Positions 1 through 8,352 of a stretch of 35,721 bases of DNA are shown here, one piece after another. Both the position numbers and the translations under genes were made by a program. Source of the DNA: Clostridia bacterium (GTDB lineage: Bacteria; Bacillota; Clostridia; Oscillospirales; CAG-272); NCBI GenBank assembly GCA_017621695.1, contig JAGASP010000008.1, forward strand, positions 1 through 35,721. Direction: 5' to 3'. Below the pieces are notes generated by a model. It saw only the letters and a program-made list of their open reading frames with translations. It was not told where the DNA came from and searched no databases. Position 1 is the first letter of the stretch. Each line of letters opens with the position of its first letter.

Positions 1-176
1 AAAATGACTAACCGCTAAAAATAATTTGCGAGGGTTATTGTCGTTCTGTAGGGGCGGATTCCATATCCGCCCGAAAACTTCCTAAAGATCTAAATAAATC
101 AATGATTTTTCATATCGGGCGGATATGGAATCCGCCCCTACAAGTTTCGTTAATCTCCCGTAAACAACCATTTATA
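1..176. repeat. Palindromic MITE-like repeat, copy 1
   Basis: Two 27-base arms (47-73 and 116-142) are perfect reverse complements of each other and begin or end with TGTAGGGGCGG/CCGCCCCTACA. Each arm is itself a small hairpin (GGGCGGAT-TCCAT-ATCCGCCC). The flanks also recur. The left flank (about 15-46) matches the reverse complement of 8066-8098, and the right flank ends in AAACAACCATTTA (162-174), which is found exactly again at 8316-8328 and with one mismatch, inverted, at 7938-7950. The unit is therefore an element of at least 160 bases, not just a hairpin. Its left edge may lie outside the window. Confidence 0.8.
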
Positions 177-196
177 TTCATATCTGCACCTCACTC

Positions 197-224
197 AAAC
201 ACCCCCACGGTTGTGGGGGTGTTT
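197..224 (-). terminator. Terminator hairpin after the DUF1015 gene
   Basis: A perfect 12-base-pair stem (AAACACCCCCAC/GTGGGGGTGTTT) with a GGTT loop begins 5 bases beyond the stop codon of the minus-strand gene. The T-tract is better on the plus strand (TTTTGTATT) than on the minus strand, so it may act in both directions. Confidence 0.7.
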
Positions 225-228
225 TGTA

Positions 229-1497
229 TTATCCGAGACGTCTTGCCTCGGTATAAAAGCGCTTGTCCGCCGCGTGACCCATGGAGAAGGTCTTGCGGGG
301 CAGGGAGCCGTCAAAAATGACGGTGGGGAAGAGCTCTTCCTTTTTCATGCCGTCAAACAGGAAGGCCAGCGCGCCGTCCTTTTGACCCAGCGAGAGCGCG
401 ACATCCTCGCCATGGATGTAGTCCACCTCGGCGTCGCCGTATCTGCCGTCGCGGAGGCAGTCGTTGACAAAATTCTGCACCGTACCCACAGCTAAAGTGG
501 ACACGGGATGGGGAATGGTTACGGTTTCGTCGTAGTCCCCGTGGGAGAGACGGACAGTCTGGGGCGCGCTGTCACCTGCGAGAGATGCGCAATACGCCTT
601 GAAATCTTCGGCTACGCGCATAGGATCTACCCCAAAGAATACGCGGTAGATGGGCTCGAACTCCAGGGAAGCGTCATAGAGATTGACCACCTCGCATAGG
701 GCGTAGCGCATGGGGTGCTGACGGGCGGCATCGCCGAGACGTGCCTTCAGCTCCTCGTAGCAGGTTTTGGCGGCGGCGAGGGAATGGTTGCCGTCACCCA
801 CGGCAAAGAGCAGAGGGGCAAGCCCCGCACGGTGATATTTTGCTTCCATAACCTCGGGGTCGGCCAGCGCGGACAACGCGGAGATCACCGCCTCCTGTTG
901 CTCCTTGGGAAGCAGATAGCCCTTGAGATGACCGCTGTTTTGCATGAGATCGTAGTCATATATCACGGGAAGGCCCGCGGTATTGGCAAACAGGGGCTCG
1001 ATGACCGTCTTTTGCGCGTCGTCAATGAGCATCATGACGTGGGGCAGCTCCATGGGCGCGCCGCGGCGGATGATGGTGCGGGGCGGGATGCGCTCGGGCA
1101 CCGTCTCCTCGGTGGCACGGATGAGCGCGTTCGAGCCGGGACGGTAGTCGTAGTCCTCCAGATCGATCATGCCCACAAGACCCAGACGGTGCTTGCCGTC
1201 GGCCAGCGTGCGATCCACAAGGATCATGCTGTCGGGATGGCATTCCAGTACGTCATCCAGATAATCCACCATGGTCTCACGAATGGCGGGAATGCGACTG
1301 TCGGCCTCCTTGAGATAGACCTCGGGGAGAATGACACGCAATGTCGAGGGTGCGTCACCCACCAAGGCATCGGCCGCCTCCCAGTAGTCGGGCTGGGCGG
1401 TGTATTGGTCGCAGGCAACGGCAGACCATGCTGTGCCGTCGGTGCTCGTGAAGTTGGGCAGAAGAATGTCTGCGGGGAAGAAGCAATGATGTTTCAT
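229..1497 (-). CDS. DUF1015 family protein
   Basis: A 422-residue protein of the DUF1015 family (COG4198), found in many Clostridia and without an established biochemical function. The N-terminal signature is clear: an FPADILLPN-like start followed by WSAVACDQYTAQPDYW (about residues 24-39). A central GDGNHSLAAAKTCYEEL segment matches the family's conserved GNHR/S-A motif. The length is normal for the family and there is no signal peptide or membrane segment, so it is probably cytosolic. The start is supported by a GAAAGGA ribosome site just upstream and a consensus promoter at 1536-1564. It is transcribed alone, convergent to nothing in the window, with a hairpin terminator directly after the stop. 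Family assignment is firm; function is unknown. Confidence 0.9.
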   Translation of the reverse strand: MKHHCFFPADILLPNFTSTDGTAWSAVACDQYTAQPDYWEAADALVGDAPSTLRVILPEVYLKEADSRIPAIRETMVDYLDDVLECHPDSMILVDRTLADGKHRLGLVGMIDLEDYDYRPGSNALIRATEETVPERIPPRTIIRRGAPMELPHVMMLIDDAQKTVIEPLFANTAGLPVIYDYDLMQNSGHLKGYLLPKEQQEAVISALSALADPEVMEAKYHRAGLAPLLFAVGDGNHSLAAAKTCYEELKARLGDAARQHPMRYALCEVVNLYDASLEFEPIYRVFFGVDPMRVAEDFKAYCASLAGDSAPQTVRLSHGDYDETVTIPHPVSTLAVGTVQNFVNDCLRDGRYGDAEVDYIHGEDVALSLGQKDGALAFLFDGMKKEELFPTVIFDGSLPRKTFSMGHAADKRFYTEARRLG

Positions 1498-1535
1498 ATG
1501 GAGATCCTTTCGGGAGATTTCGGTTTCTGCTTTAC

Positions 1536-1564
1536 ATTATAAACGAAATCCTCCGAAATTGCAA
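1536..1564 (-). promoter_or_regulatory. Sigma-A promoter for the DUF1015 gene
   Basis: On the minus strand, TTGCAA (1559-1564), a 17-base spacer and TATAAT (1536-1541) lie about 40 bases upstream of the ATG. Confidence 0.75.
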
Positions 1565-1573
1565 GAGGGTGAA

Positions 1574-1605
1574 TAAAAAAATCCCCACGGCTTCACCGCA
1601 GGGAT
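1574..1605 (-). terminator. Terminator of the sigma-factor gene
   Basis: On the minus strand an ATCCC...GGGAT stem with further CGG/CCG pairing is followed by a run of seven T. It starts 8 bases after the stop codon of the sigma-factor gene. Confidence 0.8.
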
Positions 1606-1612
1606 CATGGGA

Positions 1613-3274
1613 TTATTTGAGATACACCGCGATACCTGCGGCGGAGGTGCTGTAGTCTTTGGGGATCTCGAGATCATGTCCCTCGTTCATGGCGTAATAG
1701 AACAGCTCGGAGATGCAATCGAAGGTCAGGAGCATGACGTAATTGACGTATTCCTCCATGAGGTCGGGGCGCACGTGGGGCAGGAGATTTTCATCGGCGG
1801 TCTTGACAAGATCGGCCACCATCTCGCGGGAGATCTCGTGGAGTGCATCCGCAAAGAGGGCGTCAATCTTATCCACCGCAGGGTCGTTCAACACGGGGAC
1901 GTTGAGGTACAGACCGCCGTCGCGAGACACAAGGAAGCCCTTGCTGACAAGGAATGCTGCCTGTTCCTGCTCGTTGCCGATCAAAGAGAGATGGGGATCT
2001 TCATAGATCCGCATGAACAGGTCGGCGTTGGCCTCGGTGATGATATGATCGCGGTCATCGAAGGGCTCAGCTTCATAGAGATTGGCAACCGTAAAGCTGC
2101 GGCGGGAGGCTTTGAAGTGCCAATGCATATTGCTCCAGGATACGCCATAGTAATCCCCCTTCATGGTCACTTCCTCGTCGGGATAACGCACGCGAACGAC
2201 CAACCGCCAATTTTTGCCGTTGCCTTCGGGAACGTCGTGGGAGCAAGTCGCCTTGTAATGCTTCAGCATGGTTTCGTCCATGGCGCTGACGGCGCGGACG
2301 TAGAGGAACCACAGAAGATAGCCGTCGGAGAAATCCTTTTCGTTGAGGATGTGCTTTCTGGCTTCGGGAAGAAGGGATTTGACGATCTCTGCCACACGGG
2401 GCATTTTTCCGATCAGCACGCGGTTCTGATCTACGCAATAGTCCAGCCACGCCTGCTGGGGAAACACGCAGAAATCGTCAATATAGGTGTTGGGGGCGGT
2501 CTCCTTGATGAACTTGTGCTTCAAGAGGTACTCCAGCTTATCCTCAAAATATACGGGTGCCACGCCGATGGCCTCGGCGATCTCGCGGGGCGTTTTGCCC
2601 TCGCAGGCGCAGACGGCGATGATCTGCTCCACGATGCGGTCGCTCAAAAAATCCCAATGATCGGGGATGTTGTAGCAGCCGCATTTGTCGAGAACGGCGG
2701 GCGCGTAGGAGAGACGCTTATTCTTGCTTTCGGTATTCGTGTTTTCCATGTTGTTTTCCATACCTTTCCTTACGTTCTTTCTCGCGTCAAAGAGGCGGGT
2801 CTTGACCGTCCCTTCGGGGATGTCCAGTATGGCCGCGATCTCCTTGACGCTTTTCTTTTGGAGATAGTACATGACCACGCATTCCCGCTGGATGCGGGAC
2901 AAAAGGGAAATCTGATACGTCAGCGCGCGTCTCTCTTCCTCGGCGATGATGGCCTCGTCGATGTCCGCAAGGTCGAAATAATACGGCTCGCTGTCGCGGA
3001 GGCTGCCTATCGTTTCGCCCAAAAGCACTGCCTGTTTTTGGCGGTTGCGGAAGAAGAGCATCAGGCGGTTCTGTGCCAGACCCCAATACCAGGGATAAAA
3101 GGCAGCGGGAGGTGTCCCTGCTTGCGCCTTCTTGCGGTAGGATAGAATGGCCTCAAGAAGGATCTCCTGGGACAGATCCTCTGCGTCGTGGGTGTTGCCC
3201 AACTTGCGGTAGCACCACAGATAGGTGGACTCCATCAGGTCGGATGTGAATAATTGGCTTTCCTGTGTGTTCAT
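1613..3274 (-). CDS. ECF-type sigma-70 factor with long C-terminal extension
   Basis: A 553-residue protein. Residues about 5-90 look like sigma region 2 (TYLWCYRKLGNTHDAEDLSQE) and about 120-170 like region 4, with the helix-turn-helix VKEIAAILDIPEGTVKTRLFDARK. An ECF sigma factor normally ends there, at about 170-190 residues. This one continues in the same frame for about 380 residues. The first part of the extension (about 210-270) has a winged-helix flavour (GKTPREIAEAIGVAPVYFEDKLEYLLKHKFI); the rest is a mixed domain I do not recognise, without membrane segments. It likely directs RNA polymerase to a small set of promoters, with the extension as a built-in sensor or regulator, since no anti-sigma gene is adjacent. 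An AAGGAGA ribosome site supports the start. Sigma assignment is firm; the role of the extension is inferred. Confidence 0.88.
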   Translation of the reverse strand: MNTQESQLFTSDLMESTYLWCYRKLGNTHDAEDLSQEILLEAILSYRKKAQAGTPPAAFYPWYWGLAQNRLMLFFRNRQKQAVLLGETIGSLRDSEPYYFDLADIDEAIIAEEERRALTYQISLLSRIQRECVVMYYLQKKSVKEIAAILDIPEGTVKTRLFDARKNVRKGMENNMENTNTESKNKRLSYAPAVLDKCGCYNIPDHWDFLSDRIVEQIIAVCACEGKTPREIAEAIGVAPVYFEDKLEYLLKHKFIKETAPNTYIDDFCVFPQQAWLDYCVDQNRVLIGKMPRVAEIVKSLLPEARKHILNEKDFSDGYLLWFLYVRAVSAMDETMLKHYKATCSHDVPEGNGKNWRLVVRVRYPDEEVTMKGDYYGVSWSNMHWHFKASRRSFTVANLYEAEPFDDRDHIITEANADLFMRIYEDPHLSLIGNEQEQAAFLVSKGFLVSRDGGLYLNVPVLNDPAVDKIDALFADALHEISREMVADLVKTADENLLPHVRPDLMEEYVNYVMLLTFDCISELFYYAMNEGHDLEIPKDYSTSAAGIAVYLK

Positions 3275-3485
3275 GTGTTCTCCTTGGTTTGAAGGTACCT
3301 TACACCCTATAAGTAACAGAAAAGGAGGGGCGGTTTGGTGGGGGAGTCAAATTGTCGGTCGTCTCTGAAAAAACTTTTGGCAGAGGATGCACTCGGTCAA
3401 GGCGCATCTCTAAAAGAGCATCCACCGGCTTGACGGCGGGCGGGTGAGGGCGTTTGGGTAGATCGATGCAAGCCCCATATCAAAC

Positions 3486-3517
3486 ACAGGCCGCCGCATT
3501 TTCATGCAACGGCCTGT
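3486..3517 (-). terminator. Terminator after proS
   Basis: ACAGGCCG/CGGCCTGT arms plus inner TGCAT/ATGC pairing around a GAAA loop on the minus strand, about 20 bases after the proS stop. The following T-run is short (GTTTGATAT). Confidence 0.7.
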
Positions 3518-3536
3518 TTGTTTCGTGATCAATGTA

Positions 3537-4976
3537 TCAGTACTGTCTTCCCCAAACCACCATATGCTTGGCGGGCTTGCCGCAGCAAGCGCATACGTCG
3601 GAGAGCTTTTCCTCGTTGAAGGGGATGCAACGGGACTTGACGCCGCCCGTTTCGTCCTTGAGCTGATCCTCGCAGGCGGTATCTCCGCACCACATGGCCT
3701 TGATGTAGCCGGGATGGTTGGCGGCGATGTCCAAAAATTCCTCGTGAGAACGAGCCACGAAGGTCTTTTCGGCCAGGTTCTGCTCTACGCGGGCAGACAG
3801 CTCGCCATGTACCTGATCCAGCATAGCCTGCACCTCAGCCTCGATGTTGTCGAGAGACACGAACTTCTTCTCTCTGGTCACGCGGCTGACCAGCACGCAG
3901 GAGTTGCTGGCGATGTCGCGGGGGCCGATCTCCAGACGGACGGGCACGCCCTTCATCTCGTACTGGCTGAATTTCCAGCCGGCGGAGTTGTCGGAGTCAT
4001 CCAGCTTCACGCGCAGACCTGCATCAAGGAGCTTATCCTTGAGTGCATTGGCGGCCTCAAGCACACCTTCCTTATGCTGGGCGGCGGGGATGATGACCAC
4101 CTGGATGGGTGCCACGCGAGGAGGCAGGATCAGACCGTTGTTGTCGCCGTGCGCCATGATGATGGCGCCAATCATACGGGTGGACACGCCCCAAGAGGTC
4201 TGATGGGGATGCTTGACGGTATTGTCGCGGTCGGTGAAGGTGATGTCAAAGGCCTCGGCAAAGCCCGTGCCGAAGTAGTGGGAGGTGCCGCCCTGGAGCG
4301 CCACGCCGTTGTGCATCATGGGCTCGATGGTATAGGTCTCCACGGCACCCGCGAACTTTTCCTTCTCGGTCTTCTGACCCGTGATCGCGGGGATGGCCAA
4401 GGTCTCGCGGTAGAAATCCTCGTAGACCTTCAGCATCTGCAGGGTCTCCTGTCTTGCCTCCTCCTCGGTGGCGTGCATGGTGTGACCCTCCTGCCAGAGG
4501 AACTCAGAGGTGCGGAGGAAGGGGCGAGTGGTCTTCTCCCAACGAACCACGTTGCACCACTGGTTGTACAGCTTGGGCAGATCGCGGTAGGAGTGGATGA
4601 TGTCCTTGTAATGCTCACAGAACAGGGTCTCGGAGGTGGGACGGACGATGAGTCGCTCCGCAAGCTGGGTCTGACCGCCGATGGTCACCACAGCGCACTC
4701 GGGGGCGAAGCCTGCGACGTGATCCTTCTCCTTCTGGAGCAGGCTCTCGGGGATGAACATGGGCATATACACGTTTTCGTGCCCCAGCTTCTTAAAGCGC
4801 GCGTCCAGATCCTTCTGGATGTTTTCCCAGATAGCGTATCCGTAAGGACGGATGATCATACAGCCCTTAACGCCGGAGTAGTCCACCAGCTCGGCTTTTT
4901 TTACGACGTCAGTATACCACTGACCGAAATCCTCCTCCATGGAGGTGATCTGCTCTACCATTTTTTCTTTTGCCAT
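3537..4976 (-). CDS. proS: Prolyl-tRNA synthetase (short, archaeal/eukaryote-like type)
   Basis: Charges tRNA-Pro with proline in the cytosol. With the start at 4976 it has 479 residues, the size of the short ProRS type that lacks the editing insertion of the roughly 570-residue classical bacterial enzyme. Class II signatures are visible: the RPTSE segment, motif 2 ([25 protein letters not shown]) and motif 3 ([16 protein letters not shown]), then the anticodon-binding domain and a C-terminal zinc-binding-like domain with CGDTACE and CACCG cysteines ending in a terminal Tyr, typical of this type. The reading frame is open 45 codons further upstream to 5111, but that part has no family similarity, and a GGAG site sits directly before the ATG at 4976, so I chose that start. 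It is a single-gene unit. Confidence 0.96.
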   Translation of the reverse strand: MAKEKMVEQITSMEEDFGQWYTDVVKKAELVDYSGVKGCMIIRPYGYAIWENIQKDLDARFKKLGHENVYMPMFIPESLLQKEKDHVAGFAPECAVVTIGGQTQLAERLIVRPTSETLFCEHYKDIIHSYRDLPKLYNQWCNVVRWEKTTRPFLRTSEFLWQEGHTMHATEEEARQETLQMLKVYEDFYRETLAIPAITGQKTEKEKFAGAVETYTIEPMMHNGVALQGGTSHYFGTGFAEAFDITFTDRDNTVKHPHQTSWGVSTRMIGAIIMAHGDNNGLILPPRVAPIQVVIIPAAQHKEGVLEAANALKDKLLDAGLRVKLDDSDNSAGWKFSQYEMKGVPVRLEIGPRDIASNSCVLVSRVTREKKFVSLDNIEAEVQAMLDQVHGELSARVEQNLAEKTFVARSHEEFLDIAANHPGYIKAMWCGDTACEDQLKDETGGVKSRCIPFNEEKLSDVCACCGKPAKHMVVWGRQY

Positions 4977-5100
4977 GATATTCTCCGTTCTGCTGCCATA
5001 TGGCGGCACAAAAATAATCTGAAATTCGCCCATGTTGCTTGCGGCAAAATGGGGCGACCCCATTTCAGGGTAAATCGAGCGTGAAATGATTTTCTCGGGT
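4977..5100 (-). other. proS leader region with palindrome
   Basis: Non-coding stretch between proS and the MITE-like element. It contains a 19-base palindrome (AAATGGGG-CGA-CCCCATTT, 5047-5065). I looked for a T-box consensus (AGGGTGGNACCGCG on the minus strand) here and found none, nor a convincing promoter. Confidence 0.4.
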
Positions 5101-5290
5101 CTATGGGTCACCTCTAAAAACTCTCTTGACGGAGAATCCGTGGTAACTTTTCAGTCATATTTCACGCTTTCGCTTGCGAAAGCGATTTTCCCTTCGCGTA
5201 GCTCCACTACGCGTGCGAAAAATTGTATCATCTGACGAAAAACTTCCTCACGGCTCTCTCGCCAATAGAGTTTTTAGAGGTTCCCTATGG
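5101..5290. repeat. MITE-like element with terminal inverted repeats upstream of proS
   Basis: Perfect 14-base terminal inverted repeats, CCTCTAAAAACTCT (5111-5124) and AGAGTTTTTAGAGG (5267-5280), continue inward as an imperfect match for about 40 bases (TTG-CG-GAGA--CCGTG on both sides). The interior holds two further hairpins: CGCTTTCG/CGAAAGCG (5165-5184) and CGCGTAG/CTACGCG (5195-5213). There is no coding capacity. Size (about 170-190 bases) and structure fit a miniature inverted-repeat transposable element. It sits about 130 bases before proS, so it may carry or displace that gene's promoter. Confidence 0.7.
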
Positions 5291-5438
5291 ATGATGAAAA
5301 TTTTCACAACGTTTCATGGGACAAATCCCCATAGATATTTTATTATACCGCAGCGAGGTGAATTTGTCAAGAGGGACAGGGGATTTTTAGAGAATTTACT
5401 TTGAAACCCCGCAAAGGAACTCCTTCTCATTTTTCCTC

Positions 5439-5467
5439 TTGCATTTCTTTCATATATGTGTTATAAT
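5439..5467 (+). promoter_or_regulatory. Sigma-A promoter for the SEDS-nagA unit
   Basis: TTGCAT (5439-5444), a 17-base spacer and TATAAT (5462-5467), 40 bases before the start codon at 5507. The predicted transcript start lies downstream of the ATG at 5456, which rules that codon out as the start. Confidence 0.8.
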
Positions 5468-5506
5468 AAACTATCTATATTTACTGTGCAAGAAAGGAGC
5501 GCCGCC

Positions 5507-6637
5507 ATGCTGAAAAACCTCAAGGCAAACCTGTCCCTCGGTATTCGCAGGGTGGATCCCGTGCTCCTTATCTGTACCCTCGTGCTCCTCGGTATCAGCC
5601 TGCTCACCATCTGGGGTGCTGTGGACAACTTTGGTATGAGCAAGCTCCGTATGCAGCTCGCCATGGGGATTCTGGGGATTTTTGCGACCCTGGTGGTGGC
5701 TAACCTGGACTACCACATCATTCTTGACCGTCTTTTTTGGTTTATGCTGATCTTTTCAGCCGCAATTCTGGCCGTGACCCTGGTGCTTGGCAGTACGGGT
5801 GCCGCCATGGAGACCACCAACAAAAGCTGGCTCACCATTCCCGGCATCGGGATCGATATCCAGCCCTCGGAGTTTGTCAAGATCACATTTATCTGCACCT
5901 TTTCCAAGCATCTTTGGACGGTGCATGACCGCATCAACCGCCCCAAAACCCTGCTGTTCCTTTTGCTCCACGCGGGGCTGATCGTGGGACTGATCCTCTT
6001 GTCGGGGGATCTTGGCGTGGCGCTCGTCTACATGGCGCTCCTTTTGGTGATGATGTTTTGCGCGGGACTGCACCTGTGGTACTTCGGTGGGGCATTGGCC
6101 GCTGTGGCCTTTGTGTTGCCGTTTCTCTGGGATTATCTGGAGACCTACCAGCAGGACCGTATCCTCGTTGGCTTCAGCCCCGAGCTTGATCCCCTCTACC
6201 GCGGCTGGCAACCCCTGCTCAGCCGTCAGTGTATCGAAAACGGCGGACTGTTTGGCGTGGGACTCTTCGGCGGAGGTGACTACGAGCAGTTGGCCGCGTC
6301 ACATACCGACTTTATCCTTGCTACCGTTGCTGAGAAATTCGGCTTTGTCGGTGTGCTTCTGGTGCTTGCGGCACTTGCGGTGATGATCGTCCGCATTTTG
6401 CAGATCGCGCGGCTTTGCCGCAGGGACTATGGAATGTACCTGTGCGTCGGTGTGGCGGCTGTTATGGTCGCGCAGATCCTTGAAAACGTGGGGATGTGCC
6501 TCGGTATTCTGCCGGTTATCGGTCTGACGCTTCCCTTTGTTTCCTGCGGAGGCTCTTCCTTGCTTGCGACCTTTATGCTGGTCGGTATCGTACATTCGGT
6601 TGCCGCCCACCGCCCGGGACTCCGCGCAGACGGTTGA
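5507..6637 (+). CDS. SEDS-family peptidoglycan glycosyltransferase (FtsW/RodA/SpoVE type)
   Basis: A 376-residue polytopic membrane protein of the SEDS family, which polymerises lipid II into glycan strands during elongation, division or spore cortex synthesis together with a class B PBP. Visible signatures are QPSEFVKI in the middle, the extracytoplasmic loop with SPELDPLYRGWQPLLSRQ (the LDP Asp being the likely catalytic region), ENGGLFGVGLFGG, HTDFILATVAEKFGFVG, and the C-terminal GLTLPFVSCGGSSL. About ten membrane helices are present. The start at 5507 has an AAAGGAG site 8 bases upstream; the open frame back to 5456 overlaps the -10 box and is discarded. nagA follows 25 bases later, suggesting a cell-wall synthesis and recycling operon. 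Whether it is FtsW, RodA or SpoVE cannot be decided from the sequence. Confidence 0.93.
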   Translation: MLKNLKANLSLGIRRVDPVLLICTLVLLGISLLTIWGAVDNFGMSKLRMQLAMGILGIFATLVVANLDYHIILDRLFWFMLIFSAAILAVTLVLGSTGAAMETTNKSWLTIPGIGIDIQPSEFVKITFICTFSKHLWTVHDRINRPKTLLFLLLHAGLIVGLILLSGDLGVALVYMALLLVMMFCAGLHLWYFGGALAAVAFVLPFLWDYLETYQQDRILVGFSPELDPLYRGWQPLLSRQCIENGGLFGVGLFGGGDYEQLAASHTDFILATVAEKFGFVGVLLVLAALAVMIVRILQIARLCRRDYGMYLCVGVAAVMVAQILENVGMCLGILPVIGLTLPFVSCGGSSLLATFMLVGIVHSVAAHRPGLRADG

Positions 6638-6662
6638 TTTATTTCACGGAGGTATATATTTA

Positions 6663-7829
6663 ATGATGTATTTGATTTGTAACGCGCAGGTGTTCTGCGC
6701 CGAAAGCAAAAGCTTTTTTCACGGTGAGGTGCTTGTCTCCGACGGCATCATCCGAGCGGTTGCTCCCTCGATCCCAAAGACAGAGTATGATGCGAGTGCA
6801 ACCGAGATTCTGGATGCGCAGGGTCGGTATCTGATCCCCGGTCTTGTGGACGTGCATACCCACGGCAGAGCAGGGGGGGATTTTTCCACCGCCGATACGG
6901 AACTGATGCGCCGTATGTCTCAAAGCTATCTGCGCTCGGGGGTGACCACTCTGCTGCCCACCTTGGCATCTGCCCCGTTGGAGGATCTGTACGCCGCTGC
7001 CGCACGCATCGAAGCGGTGCGATCCGACACGCAAAATGATCCTTCCTTTGCATCCTTTGCGGGACTGCATCTGGAAGGGCGCTATTTGAATCCATCCAAA
7101 CGCGGTGCCCACGCGCCCCATTTGCTCTATTCCTTGGACGCCGACGAGGCGCTGGATATATTGAACCGTTGCGGCGGCGTCAGACATATATCTGCTGCGC
7201 TTGAGCTGGAGGGCGGACAGGCATTCCTTGCCCGCATGAAAGCGGCGGGCGTGACCGTCGGTCTGGGACATACCGCCGCGACCTATGCGCAGGCCATGAC
7301 TGCGATCGAGGGCGGAGCTGTCTCTTTGACGCACCTTTTCAATGCCATGCCCCCCCTGCACCACAGAGATGGCGGTGCGGTCTGTGCAGGGCTTGTCACC
7401 CCCCACGTCTTCTGCGAGCTCATTTGCGACGGTTTCCATATTGCCCCCGAAATGGTCAAGCTGGCTTACCGTATGAAAGGGGATCACCTGACCCTCATTA
7501 CCGACTCCATGGAGGCGACCGATTGCGCCGACGGCGAATACGCCATTGCGGGTATGCCCGTGATCGTCAAGGACGGCAAAGCGCGCACCATTGACGGTGC
7601 CATTGCCGGCTCGACGCTCTCTCTTTCCGAGGCCGTAAAGAATCTCACGGATTTTGCGGGAATCTCGCTCGGAGAAGCGGTGTACGCCGCCACCATGTCT
7701 CCCGCCCGTCAGGTGGGGCTGGATACCACCGTTGGTTCCATCACGCCGGGCAAGCGGGCTGACCTTGTTTGGCTGGACGAAAACTGCACCGTCCTTTCGG
7801 TGATGCACCAAGGCACCGTGGTGTTTTGA
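6663..7829 (+). CDS. nagA: N-acetylglucosamine-6-phosphate deacetylase
   Basis: Removes the acetyl group from GlcNAc-6-phosphate to give glucosamine-6-phosphate, used in amino-sugar catabolism and cell-wall recycling. The 388-residue protein has the amidohydrolase metal motif VDVHTHG (about residue 60), the family block HLEGRYLNPSKRGAH, GLGHTAATYAQAM, SLTHLFNAMPPLHHRDGG and the catalytic Asp segment ITDSMEATD. I chose the ATG at 6663 because a CACGGAGG ribosome site precedes it and the extra 42 upstream codons overlap the end of the SEDS gene. It is translationally close to that gene (25 bases). No nagB or regulator is adjacent. No terminator was seen after it. Confidence 0.95.
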   Translation: MMYLICNAQVFCAESKSFFHGEVLVSDGIIRAVAPSIPKTEYDASATEILDAQGRYLIPGLVDVHTHGRAGGDFSTADTELMRRMSQSYLRSGVTTLLPTLASAPLEDLYAAAARIEAVRSDTQNDPSFASFAGLHLEGRYLNPSKRGAHAPHLLYSLDADEALDILNRCGGVRHISAALELEGGQAFLARMKAAGVTVGLGHTAATYAQAMTAIEGGAVSLTHLFNAMPPLHHRDGGAVCAGLVTPHVFCELICDGFHIAPEMVKLAYRMKGDHLTLITDSMEATDCADGEYAIAGMPVIVKDGKARTIDGAIAGSTLSLSEAVKNLTDFAGISLGEAVYAATMSPARQVGLDTTVGSITPGKRADLVWLDENCTVLSVMHQGTVVF

Positions 7830-7937
7830 AAGTTTATTTGGTTCGATGTAATTGCTGTTTGGTGGGCAGTGCCGCGGCCATTGCTCGCGTGACATTTCCG
7901 GGGCCTGTGTTCATCACCCGAAAAGATGTTAGTCTTG

Positions 7938-8110
7938 TAAATTGTTGTTTACGGGCGTATGACCAACATGGCCGTAGGGGCGGATTCCATATCCGCCCGA
8001 TATAAAAGCCATTGATAAGCATGGCTCTTTAGATGGAACGGGCGGATATGGAATCCGCCCCTACAGAATGACAATGACCTTTGCAAATGATTCTTGACAG
8101 GTTTGTGATT
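7938..8110. repeat. Palindromic MITE-like repeat, copy 2 (inverted relative to copy 1)
   Basis: The central arms 7974-7999 and 8039-8064 are nearly the same sequence as copy 1. The outer flanks are those of copy 1 in reverse order: 7938-7950 is the inverse of AAACAACNATTTA, and 8066-8098 matches the reverse complement of about 15-46. This shows an element of about 160 bases with two different ends, inserted here in the opposite orientation. Together with copy 3 it fills most of the 523-base gap after nagA. Bases 7830-7937 and 8247-8335 hold no gene that I can see, apart from the exact 13-mer AAACAACCATTTA at 8316-8328. Confidence 0.8.
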
Positions 8111-8111
8111 T

Positions 8112-8246
8112 TTCTGTAGGGGCGACCCTATGTGGTCGCCCGTCGTCCCGACATCGACAAAACCCTTGTGGGTCAACAATCTTTTTGGAGGGAGGCCACA
8201 CAGGGCCTCCCCTACGGCCACGTTGGTTAAAAGCCCATAAACAACA
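8112..8246. repeat. Palindromic MITE-like repeat, copy 3 (diverged stems)
   Basis: Hairpin 1 (8116-8142) has stem GGGCGACC/GGTCGCCC, and hairpin 2 (8190-8215) has stem GGGAGGCC/GGGCCTCCC. The edges GTAGGGG and CCCCTAC are the same as in copies 1 and 2, while the stems differ in sequence yet remain self-complementary. The right flank (CCCCTACGGCCACGTTGGTT and on to AAACAAC at 8239-8245) matches the inverted left flank of copy 2. Confidence 0.7.
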
Positions 8247-8252
8247 TATACT
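8223..8252 (+). promoter_or_regulatory. Possible weak promoter inside repeat copy 3
   Basis: TTGGTT (8223-8228), an 18-base spacer and TATACT (8247-8252), about 100 bases before the membrane-protein gene. The -35 match is poor. Confidence 0.25.
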
Positions 8253-8352
8253 CCCCCTCGGGGATACATCCTCGTTTGGGAGAGTCTACCGCAATATTGG
8301 CCGCCGCTCTGCGGCAAACAACCATTTAATTCTTTGAAAGGAGGTATCTGCC

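Noticed and set aside
229-495. Plus-strand open frames across the DUF1015 gene
   Set aside because: Shadows of the minus-strand gene with no start signal.
4977-5400. T-box leader for proS
   Set aside because: No AGGGTGGNACCGCG-type core or specifier stem was found on the minus strand; the inverted repeats belong to the MITE-like element.
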